From: Avena insularis
Lineage: Eukaryota > Streptophyta > Magnoliopsida > Poales > Poaceae
Assembly (NCBI GenBank): GCA_023614405.1
Contig: CM042696.1
Span: 337,271,211 to 337,335,210, forward strand
DNA length: 64,000 bases
Direction: 5' to 3'
Shown here: positions 29,307 through 38,032 of the stretch, piece by piece
Layout of the letters: each line of letters starts with the position of its first letter
Position numbering within the stretch: position 1 is the first letter of the stretch
Position numbers and translations under genes: made by a program
The notes under the pieces: generated by a model
Told to the model about the DNA's origin: nothing
The model's input: the letters and a program-made list of their open reading frames with translations, nothing else
Database searches by the model: none

Positions 29307-30583
29307 ATTGCATCTATGTTCTTTTCATGAACCACACCTAGTGTCATTGTATGTCTGTTCTTTTCATGAACCACATAAGGATCCACCAGTGTCATTGCAT
29401 GTCTGTTCTTCTCAGAAACCACATAAGGATCCACCAGTGTCATTGCATGTCTGTTCTTTTCATGAACCACACCCAGTGTCATTGCATGTGTGTTCCTCTA
29501 GACAAACCACATAAGGATCCATCGGTGTCACTGCATGTCTGTTCTTTTCATGAACCACATAAGCATCCACCAGTGTCATTGGATGTGTGTTCTTTTCATG
29601 AACCACACCTAGTGTGATTGCATGTTTGTTCCTCTAAACAAACCACATAATGGTCCACCAGTGTCATTGCATGTCTGTTCTTTTCATGAACCACACCCAG
29701 TGTAATTGCATGTGTGTTCTTCCAAACAAACCACATTAGTCATTGCATGTCTGTTCTTTTCATGAACCATACCCAGTGTCATTGCATGTGTGTTCCTCTA
29801 GACAAACCACATAAGGATCCACCGGTGTCACTGCATGTCTGTTATTTTCATAAACCACACATGGATCCACCAATGTCATTGCATGTCTGTTCTTTTCATG
29901 AACCACATCTAGAGTCATTGCATGTCTTTTACTTCGATAAACCAGACATGGATCCACCAGTATCATTGCATGTCTGTTCTTTTCATGAACCACAACTAGA
30001 GTCATTGCATTTCTGTTACTTCCATAAACCACATATGGATCCACCGGTGTCATTGCATGTCTATTCTTTTCATGAACCACACCCAGTGTCATTACATGTC
30101 AGTTCTTTTCATGAATCACATAAGGATCCACTAGTGTCATTGCATGTCTGTTCTTTTCATGAACCAAACCCAGTGTCATTGCATGTGTGTTCCTCTAGAC
30201 AAACCACATACGGATCCACCGGTGTTACTGCATGTTTGTTCTTTTCATGAACCACATAAGGATCCACCGGTGTCATTGGATGTGTGTTCTTCTCATGAAC
30301 CACACATGGATCCACCAGTGTCATTGCATGTATGTTCTTTTCATGAACCACAGCTATAGTCATTGCATGTCTGTTACATCCATAAACCACACATGGATCC
30401 ACCGGTGTCATTGCATGTATGTTCTTTTCATGAACCACACCCAGTGTCATTGCATGTCTGTTCTTTTCATGAACCACATAAGGATCCACCAGTGTCATTG
30501 CATGTCTGTTCATCTCACAAACCACATATGGATCAACCAGTGTCATTGCATGTCTGTTCTTTTCATGAACCACACCCAGTGTC
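29307..30583 (+). repeat. 1277-bp tandem segment, copy 2
   Basis: This copy is nearly identical to 28030-29306. It lies about 400 bp from the right end of the array. Confidence 0.88.
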
Positions 30584-31094
30584 ATTGCATGTGTGTTCCT
30601 CTAGACAAACCACATAAGGATCCACCGGTGTCACTGCATGTCTGTTCTTTTCACGAACCACATAAGGATCTACCAGTGACATTGGATGTGTGTTCTTTTC
30701 ATGAACCACACCCAGTGTAATTGCATGTCTATTCCTCTAAACAAACCACATAATGATCCACCAGTGTCATTGCATGTCTGTTCTTTTCATGAACCACACC
30801 CAGTGTCATTGCATGTGTGTTCTTCTAAACAAACCACATAATTCATTGCATGTCTGTTCTTTTCATGAACCATACCCGGTGTCATTGCATGTGTGTTCCT
30901 CTAGACAAACCACATAAGGATCCACCGGTGTCACTACATGTCTGTTCTTTTCATAAACCACACATGGATCCACCAGTGTCATTGATGTGAGTCGTCTCAT
31001 CTCTATTTGTATCATCAGTGTCCAGTTATCTATTTTTGGAGCTAGATTTAATATGTTTACTCATGCGCGTATGATGTGTTAGGCTAACCAGACG

Positions 31095-31721
31095 ATGTAT
31101 GACTCCGACTATCACGGTTTAGCGGATGAAGACAGTCCTCTGCTATGTAAACATGGATATGTGCCTGCTAAATTTGTAGCGTTCGAAGGACGAAACGTAG
31201 GCAGGAGGTTTCTACGGTGTCAAGGACATCGTGTAATGATGCAAGGCGGAAGTTGTGGTGTTGTCAAATGGGTAGATCCAGAGTGGCCCAAATCGATGTA
31301 GTAAACGCTGGACAAACTATGGGAAATGACTGTTGAGTTCAAAGAATCCGTATTCAGCTCACTTCTTGACAGTGTTGAGATGAAGCTATGGGAACCAGTT
31401 GACACGACCAAGCATAAGCTAGATCTCAGGTGGGTACAAGACAAGGTTAGCAAAGTCGAGAAGGAGAGGGACACGGCATTGGACCTGGAGGCTAAAGTAG
31501 AGCAAGAATTGACTCAAGCAAGGAATGATCTCCACCAGGACAAAGTCCTACAGTTCACAACTACAAGTATTGACAAGTGCATGAGGAAAAATGCAGAGAA
31601 ACAATTGAAGCTGTGCAAGGAAAATGCTAAAAGGAAGGAGCAGATGATTCGATCCTTGCTCTCGCAGGAAGATGCGCATCGGGCTAAGATTAGGAAGATC
31701 AAGGAGATGTGTGATAACTAG
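31095..31721 (+). pseudogene. GRF-type zinc-finger protein, interrupted by two tandem stop codons
   Basis: Reading from the ATG at 31095, the first 68 residues contain a GRF-type zinc-finger pattern: C-x-H (LLCKHG), then GRRFLRC, then SCGVVKWVDPEWP. This arrangement is typical of the multi-copy plant GRF finger family, which is thought to bind nucleic acid. TAG (31299-31301) and TAA (31302-31304) follow directly. The same frame then continues TLDKLWEM and runs 131 more residues as a lysine/glutamate-rich coiled coil (about 31440-31715) to the stop at 31719. In intact relatives I know, the finger runs directly into a similar LWEM coiled-coil tail, so the two parts were one gene of about 208 codons. 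It starts only 110 bp from the satellite array. It could be a recently dead gene or a short finger-only protein. Confidence 0.75.
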
Positions 31722-31910
31722 TTCTATTTAGCTTAAGCTCCGTGCCTTTTTAAGTTGTAATAGTTGTACTTGTTGACCTAGCGGTCTGAACTATTGGTCC
31801 CGGAGTCCAGGGAGGAAAAAATTGCTCTCTCGTTAGTCTGACCCAGCATTACTTCTTTTGTCTGACCAATGCCCCTTGGATATTCCGCCCGTCGCTTCGT
31901 CATCCTCGTG

Positions 31911-31920
31911 TATAAATAGG
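31911..31920 (+). promoter_or_regulatory. TATA box of the small gene at 32034
   Basis: TATAAATAGG lies 123 bp upstream of the ATG at 32034. It is followed by a pyrimidine-rich leader in which a roughly 50-bp segment (catcccctcgtcctctccaa and catccccttgctccctctcc versions) occurs twice. An upstream ATG at 31931 opens a different frame. Confidence 0.6.
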
Positions 31921-32033
31921 AGATGTCATAATGCGTCGCTTTGTTGTCCATCCCCTCGTCCTCTCCAATCTCCACCGCACTGTCGATTCCTCGTCCATCC
32001 CCTTGCTCCCTCTCCAATCTCCGCCGCGCCGCC

Positions 32034-32525
32034 ATGGAGATGCCCGATCTGAACTTCTACGAGGCGGTGATGCTCGCGAACTTCGACATCCTCGTGCCAC
32101 CAGCCGCGACGGTGCCCCACGGATGGCACATCAGCTCTACGGGGGTGCCGATGGCTCCGCTCCCTGACCGAGTCGAGATGGAGAGTGAAATCGCGGCGTG
32201 CCACCGCTAGATGCCCGCGTGGAAGAGGGCGCTGCCCCGGTACGTGCTAGCCAGCCCGTACTGGCCGGTGCTGTTCAAGAAGGAGCGGAAGGCCAAGATT
32301 GGCAACCGCATCATTGACGGGCGCGTGGTGCACCGGGATCTCCACAACCAAGAAGGGCGGGAGAGGTTCTGGTCCGTCCCTGGATGGACAAGGTACACCG
32401 TCATCGCCACTGCTCGCTGTGAAGAGGTGCTCCGTCTTGTGAACAATGCGGAGGTTCCGTCCGATAGCGACGAGGAAGCCGACGGCTCAGAGGACAGCGG
32501 CAGCGGAAGTGAAATTGTTGACTAG
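32034..32525 (+). pseudogene. Small grass-family protein (LANFDILVPP / GWHIS type) with one in-frame TAG
   Basis: The ATG at 32034 sits in a strong context (gccgccatgg). It opens DLNFYEAVMLANFD, then VPHGWHISSTGVPMAPLP, which I recognise as the start of a multi-copy grass family of unknown function. Codon 59 is TAG (32208-32210). The frame then continues at once with PAWKRALPRY, a region with ASPYWPVLFKKE, and GRERFWSVPGWTRYTVI (the W-SVPGRT-like motif of that family), ending in an acidic Ser/Glu/Asp tail at 32525. The interrupted product is 163 codons. The in-frame continuation and retained motifs argue that the TAG is a single recent lesion. An alternative is two short ORFs, the second starting at the ATG at 32211. 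Function is unknown. Confidence 0.65.
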
Positions 32526-33298
32526 TGGTTGAATTAATGTAGGATGTGAAATCGCACCTTTGTTTAGAAGAATTTGTGGTTGAAGTAATGAAATGCCTCG
32601 ATTTAGATCTCTGTCTCGATTAATTTGTGGAGGACTTTGTGATTTAGATCAATTTCTGCCTCGATTTAGATCTCTGTCCCGGATTCGGAACGTGACCGTG
32701 GACCAAAGACACCTTGTCTACTAGTGTATTCTGACATTGGTGGTTTGTTTAAAACTAATCTACATGGATTGTGCCGCATGAAAATGGCACAACCACAATT
32801 TATAAAGTGGAAACACGTACACCTGGTTACTGGAGATCCGGGAGGTTCGCCAGATGCAGGGGATGCAGGAGCAGAGAGGCGGTGAGATAAACGGGCTCAA
32901 GATTAGGCCAGAAAGTGGTACTGATTTCATCCTCATCTGGGCATTATCGGTGAGAACATTGTTGTTTATGTTGCCACGTCATTGTGCAGCATCTGAAATA
33001 AGTTGCTGCTTCGTGGAGTGTGGCAGCTTAAATAATTTATTTCTGTCCCACTTACATTCCGTCGTATTTGGAGACCTCCTGCCCCTCAGCAATCGTGGAA
33101 CCGGTGCTGCGTGTTTTCAGATAGCAGTGGCACAATCAAATTTTCGGATTCAACTACTGACCCGGGCGTTTCCAAACCCTAAGTCGTGGTACATTTTACT
33201 CAGAGAACGTGGGTAGATTGTTTCGCCCAGCAACATGCCACACACAGAGCTCCGGAATTTATCAGAATTACATATATAGGTTCAAGTTCAACACATTA
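32526..33298. other. No recognisable gene
   Basis: AT-rich sequence follows the small gene, probably including its 3' UTR. The phrase gatttagatctctgtc occurs twice (about 32600-32680). Short reading frames here show no family signature. Confidence 0.4.
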
Positions 33299-33751
33299 CT
33301 ATGCATCTTCATTGCCAGCAGCCTTCTTCCACAGCTTGGGTGCCAAGACTTCACGTCCACTGGCTTCTTCATTTCCTGCCTTCTTCCTCTTCCTCGGTGC
33401 CAATTTTCTTAGCTTCACGTACTCTGCATCGCCGGGACAATGGGCACCAGAATCGTGTCCAGCATCATCTTTCCACTCATTTTAATTTCTTGAGCAAATG
33501 ATCGACCTGGCAATCATGTTTCTAACCTTGCGGCGCTTCCTGTCAAAGAAACAAGACTGTTGCATAACTACCCAATATCTACAGAGTAAATAAAACAAAA
33601 ATTACAATTCAGCACAAACATGCGAACCCCAAGAGACCTTTGCTTACCAGGAGCTAATTGGGTTTGAGAAACCACCCTGTCCAAGAATAGAAGGGCGACT
33701 CCCAGTTGCAGCAGCTTCCACATCCAGTACATCACATTTCAGCTCAAACAT
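33299..33751 (-). pseudogene. Two-exon minus-strand gene remnant, basic C-terminus, unknown family
   Basis: On the minus strand an ATG at 33751 opens 34 codons (ending FSNPISSW) to a GTAAG donor whose exon edge is 33648. An acceptor (ttgacag) precedes an exon starting at 33539. The phases join cleanly: TG plus G makes the Trp codon, followed by KRRKVRNM. The intron is 108 nt. Within exon 2 an in-frame TAA occurs at 33482-33484, after which the frame stays open for about 60 codons. These include a basic nuclear-signal-like PRKRKK and end with tandem stops at 33299-33301. I do not recognise the family. Phase-compatible splice sites support a real former gene; the TAA suggests decay or a natural end. 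Confidence 0.45.
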
Positions 33752-33787
33752 GGCAGCCGAAGATTACCTTTTCATCAACCCAATTAG

Positions 33788-34191
33788 CTAACTGTCACAC
33801 GTTGTAGGAACCATGATGCCACGTTCATCCATGAAGCTGAACTTTGCAGTCTGCTTCAGCCATAATTCAACACGATTACGCAGAGCAGCAACCATACCAT
33901 ATATAGTGCAGATCCGCGTATGCGCTTCTTCTATCGTGAAACAATGGTGTCTATACCACTTGCCCTTAGAGTCGTACCTGTAGAGGACTACCGTAACAAG
34001 GTAAGGGGGGTCCGTGCAGATCCCACTTGACAGAAAACTGTGGACAAAATATGTTTGTCAGCGTTGGGCTAACAAACAATTTGAGGTTCAGTAGCCAGCT
34101 AGCAGTTATAATTAGTGCGAATAGAAAAGAGAAGGGTAGGTAACTCGCTTGTAGCCAGAACTTCTTCTTCCTTGATAGTAGGATTTGCCAT
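33788..34191 (-). pseudogene. Minus-strand exon pair, unknown conserved-looking protein
   Basis: A candidate first exon starts at the ATG at 34191 (MANPTIKEEEVLATS) and could end at a weak GT donor near 34148. The acceptor ccacag begins a 250-nt exon at 34037. The join would be in phase (GA plus T). The second exon encodes about 83 residues, including LVTVVLYRYDSKGKWYRHH, FTIEEAHTRICTIYGMV and LRNRVELWLKQT, ending TTCDS and TAG at 33788. The composition is that of a folded basic domain, and I have the impression of a repeated grass family, but I cannot name it. It may be one gene with the neighbouring 33299-33751 remnant, separated by a frameshift or stop. Confidence 0.4.
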
Positions 34192-34679
34192 CCTCCGAAC
34201 TGCTCGGCTCGTCAGCGGCGGAGGCGGGCTAGAGCCTCGCAACGGTGGCTACGGCATGCGCCATTGGAGCTCGGGATCAGCGACTGGGCACAATAACTAG
34301 GCGCAGCAACTTGGCACCAGAAGTCAAATGTCCGAAAGGATCGTCCTCCCTGAAGGGTGGATTCCGATGCTGCCGGTGCTAGGGAAAGGTGGGAATGGAT
34401 TTGTGAAATTGGTCAACACATCCAATCCACTTAGCTACTCGATTTGCCTAAGAGGTTTCCGCGTTGGTGCTCGCGTCACGGACAGATGACCGACATGGGG
34501 GACCCGACCGTCTACTTCATGGGGCAGTTTAACGGAATGTTTGAATTTGGCAGGGGTGAGATGAGTTTGCCTCGAAATGGCCCCTCTCAGTAGTTGGTGG
34601 CCCAACTTTTCGAAACGCGGCAATTTTAGGCAACTTAGGTACCGCCATGCACTGGCCTGCGAACTTTGGTACCACAGAC
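34192..34679. other. Unidentified sequence at the edge of element A
   Basis: This stretch has no recognisable domain on either strand. It ends where the collinearity of element A with element B stops, near 34680 (B equivalent about 63010), and so contains the 3' truncation breakpoint of element A. Confidence 0.35.
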
Positions 34680-35640
34680 GAACATGCCCCTTAATACCGG
34701 TGTTGCAACTATTAGCACGGAGGAGAGTATTCTCTTCAACTCCTGAAGTGTTGCGTTAGCTTCGTCCATCCATACAAATTTGTCCGCCTTCTTGAGCAAC
34801 TTATAGAGCGGCATAGCTTTCTCCCCAAGTCGGCTGATGAACCGGCTTACTGCTGCTATGCAGCCTGTGAGCCTCTGTATGTCCTTCAAGCATGTTCGGT
34901 GTTTGATGTCAAAGATGGCCTTGATTTTCTCCGGGTTGACCTTGATTTCGCGGTGCGAAATGATGAAGCCCAACAGCTTGCCGGATGGCACCCCGAAGAC
35001 ACACTTCTCGGGGTTAAGCATCATGTTGTATTTCCGGAGATTGTCGAAGGTTTCCTGCAAGTTGGTGATAAGATCATTTGATTTCTTTGACATTACCGCG
35101 ATGTCGTCCACGTAAGCGTGGACGTTGCGACCTATTTGGTCATGTAGGCAGTGTTGCATTGTCCTCTGGTAAGTAGCACCAGCGTTTTTTGGTCCAATGG
35201 GCATCGTGACATAGTAGTACATGCCATAGGGTGTGGTGAAAGAGGTGGACAATTGGTTCGACTTCCGCATCTGGATTTGGTGGTAACATGGGTAGGCATC
35301 GAGAAACACAGAAGTTCCGAGCCAGCCATCTAATCAATGACTTGGTCTATGCGAGGCAAAGCAAACGGATCCTTCGGAAACGCTTTGTTCAAGCCGGTGT
35401 AATCAATGCACATTCTTAATTCATTGGTTCCCTTTTTGGGGACAAGTGCATGATTTGCCACCCATCGGATGTGAATAACTTCTCGGATAAAGCTAGTCTT
35501 AAGTAACCTAGCTATTTCTTTGCCTATAGCCCTTCGTATTTCATCACCAAAGCATCGTAGAGGTTGTTTCACTAGTTTGACATTAGGATCAATATTCAAG
35601 CTATGCTCGGCAAGTTCCCTAGGTACACCTTTCATGTCAG
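34680..35640 (-). pseudogene. Element A reverse transcriptase (truncated, frameshifted)
   Basis: The N-terminal part includes HALVPKKGTNELRMCIDY and PFALPRIDQVID; a stop and frameshift at about 35330 separate it from LDAYPCYHQIQM, TTPYGMYYYVTMP and the catalytic YVDD in HAYVDDIAVMSKK. Downstream come the CVFGVPSGKLLGF thumb-proximal motif and the DIQRLTG connection. These are standard gypsy RT motifs; the YVDD aspartates are intact. The coding sequence is lost at about 34680. It is strongly similar to 63011-64000. RT copies the element RNA into cDNA; this copy cannot make a full enzyme. Confidence 0.9.
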
Positions 35641-36404
35641 CAGATTGCCAGACAAAGATGTCCCTATTCTCACAGAGGAACTCGATGAGCGCGCTTTCCT
35701 ATTTGGGATCTAGGTCCGTGCCAATGGTAGTGGTCTTTGGAGGAATCTCCTTCAACAAGCTCCACCTGTTTGGTCTTGATGGTGGCCTCAAATGCAGGTT
35801 CGGCAGCAACGATCTGCTTCTTCAAAGCTAGCATCTCCGAGGCATCGACCTGGCCCTGGATCTCCTTGAACTCTTCACCGTAGAGGACTGCTTTGGCGAA
35901 GGCGGCTTTGCTGAACTCACACTCCGGTGCCTTGGTGAAGCTTCTCTCAACAGTGATGATGTTGTTTGGTCCGGGTATCTTGAGTTTGTTGTAGACAAAT
36001 CATGGCCTTGTGAAGAAGGAGTGGAAGATGTCACGTCCGAAGATGACATGGTACACACTCTTGAATGGCACCACTTCAAAGGTCATGCTTTCTTGGCAGT
36101 AATTGTTGATATCGCCAAAAGCGACCGGAAGGGTGATGCAGCCCAAGGAATTAGCTTGTCAGCCAGGGACAACACCATGGAACACGGTGTTGCTCTTCCT
36201 TAGCGGGCTCTCCGTCATGTTCATCTTGTGTAGTGTATCTAGGTACATGATGTTGATGCTGCTTCCACTGTCCATGAGGCACTTGGTGAACTCCGTGCCG
36301 TCAATCAAAGAGTTGGTGGCCATGGCATATTGGTTCTCTATTGGGATAAGATCTGGATGATCCTTCCTATCCCAAGTGATTGGCATCTCGGACCACCTGA
36401 CGTA
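35641..36404 (-). pseudogene. Element A protease and linker
   Basis: The retropepsin-like active site is visible as CLMDSGSSINIMYLDTL (about 36260-36300), within a frame that opens MPITWDRKDHPDLIPIENQ. It follows the gag C-terminal region through a TAG at 36405-36407, where the relatives I know would read through. The stretch towards RT (35641-36160) is interrupted by stops and frameshifts. The protease would process the Gag-Pol polyprotein. Confidence 0.75.
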
Positions 36405-37560
36405 CTAGGGAATCAGAGGAAGGGTAGCCATTAGTATCCTCGGAGAGGTTTTCTGGGCCCGGACGGTGGGAGTGCCGAGGAAAGTGTGGTAGACTGGAGC
36501 CTTCTTCTCGAAGTTTTTTTTCCCTTTGCTCTCACCCTTGTCGGTGGACTTGGGTTCCACGTCTTCATCCATATCACTTGAATCCTTGCATTCCTCCTTC
36601 TTCTTCCCTTTGACCTTTCCACGGGCTCTATTCTTCTGACTTCGCTTGTAGCTGGACTCAGGGTTCCTTGAGGTCATTGACAAACTTGCATTGGCGGTTG
36701 GTGTGGGTGGTTTTGCCGTTTGCGTCGAGGTGGACGAAACATGGGATATTACGGTACTCTTTGTACGTTTGGGGAACATGGGGCGCTGAGGGTGTAGAAT
36801 CAATCCTCTGCTAACCATGGCTAGCCCGCCGGCCACGACCACACTGCCCGCCTCCGCCTGTGCCAGTGAATGTTGCGACAACCATGTCAGCTCTTTTCTT
36901 CTCTTCGGACGGAGTCTTATGCTTGTTATTGTTGTTCTTCCTGGCTTGAGTAGGGATTGCTATTGCCGGCAATGATCCCCGCGCGTCATCATCAGCAGCG
37001 GCGAACTCGCTATCCATGGCGATCATTGTGTTGAGGTTGAGCTTATTGTTGTCTTGCTTGCGCTTCAACTTATGCCAGAGAAAAGTTCCCTTCTCCAGAC
37101 CGTCGATGAAGTCGGCCATAGTGGTTTGCTCATGCACCCCTGCGCATGAATTTTTCATATCCAGCCAGTGAGAGAGGTAGATACGATAGGTTTCATCCTT
37201 TTGTTGTACGCACCACTGTAGGTCTCTGATAGTGTAGGGACGTTTGTACATACCCTCGAAGTTCTTGGTGAACGCTTCATGCATGTCCAACCAATTGCAT
37301 ATTGATTTCTCCGGCAAGTCATTAATCCATTGTCGGCGGTGCCAGTGAGCATAAGTGGGAGGTAATTGACGGTGACATTAGGGATTCCCCCTGCAATGCG
37401 AATCGCTTCACTGTAGTCCTGGAACCATGTAACAGGCCTGCCCGTGCCGTCATAGGGCTTGATAGTCTTGTCTATCTGAAGGCCTTGAGGGTAGATTGTG
37501 GCCCGTATTACTGGTACAAAACAACGTGGCTCAAGGTATGGGAGCTCCTGTGCTTCTTGG
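36405..37560 (-). pseudogene. Element A gag module 2 (capsid-like) and basic tail
   Basis: Split over several frames, this encodes a typical plant gypsy gag: PYDGTGRPVTWFQDYSEAI and a LPLMLTGTA motif, then NWLDMHEAFTKNFEGMYKRP, a glutamine-rich segment and DFIDGLEKGTFLWHKLKRK. It continues to a lysine-rich tail (KKKEECKDSSDMDED). A cysteine/histidine knuckle remnant is readable in an alternative frame around 36670-36740. Gag would form the virus-like particle. Frameshifts and stops disable it. It is separate from the gag-like module upstream. Confidence 0.8.
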
Positions 37561-38032
37561 ATCTTGTCTAGCCATGAACATGCGTCATACGTCTCTAGTT
37601 GCTTCCCGTTTCCATCATGGGGAGGGGAGTTGTGGTGTGATGTATGAGATCCGCCATGCCCTCCGTCATGATGGCTACTAGGTGGCGATGGTGGTGGTGG
37701 AGGTGGTGGGTTAGCCTTCTCGTTATTCCCTCCATGCGACTCCTCGCGCCTATTGTGGTTCTTGTTAGAAGTGGTTCTTCCTTGTAGGATTTGCTCCTAT
37801 GTCCTTCAACGCCACTGTGCTCTCCGACATGCCGAGGCTGTTCACCCTAGTCGCGCATAACGATACCTGCCTGGGGACGCCTAGGTGGTGGCATGCTTGT
37901 ACGGTGGCGCAGATGTGGTTCCTCGTGACGCCGGGATGGCCGGGGTGGCGGTGATTGACGCGGGCGAGCATTTTCTCTGTGATCGGGCGATATGTGTATT
38001 GCATCAGCCCTGTTGAACGCATCCCTCCGTCT

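Larger units (their letters stand above)
1..30984 (+). repeat. Tandem minisatellite/satellite array, 48/49- and 39-bp monomers
   Basis: The whole stretch is head-to-tail copies of one monomer in a single orientation. A common 48-bp unit opens with cattgcatgtctgttctttt, continues catgaaccacataaggatcc and closes accagtgt. A 39-bp short form lacks the ataaggatcc segment (catgaaccac then acccagtgt). Variants include an acatggatcc 48-mer, an agctagagt 39-mer, a 49-mer carrying ctctagacaaacc (with a TCTAGA site), a ctcacaaacc 48/49-mer and a 37-bp form ending aaacaaaccacataagt. Most long units carry one GGATCC. The total corresponds to roughly 650-700 monomers. The first base is already inside the array, so it continues to the left; the right edge is sharp, after the last accagtgtcattg. 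I do not recognise it as a named Triticeae satellite. Long reading frames on both strands are a by-product of unit lengths divisible by three. Confidence 0.97.

Noticed and set aside
1..30984. Many long ORFs on both strands, some over 200 codons, Cys/His-rich
   Set aside because: They follow from monomer lengths divisible by three, occur on both strands at once, and are broken by the 49- and 37-bp variants; there is no conserved start or end. Kept only as an observation.
1..30984. CRISPR-like regular direct repeats
   Set aside because: There are no unique spacers, the repeats are contiguous, and the rest of the window is plant retroelements.
1..30984. Zinc-finger-type repeat protein from the HEPHK and CSFHEP periods
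   Set aside because: The Cys and His spacing does not match a known finger, and the frame is not maintained.
32854..33501. Several short plus-strand frames
   Set aside because: No family signature; they overlap the better supported minus-strand exon model.
34435..34623. Short minus-strand frame next to element A
   Set aside because: No recognisable motif, and it lies in the breakpoint region of the truncated element.
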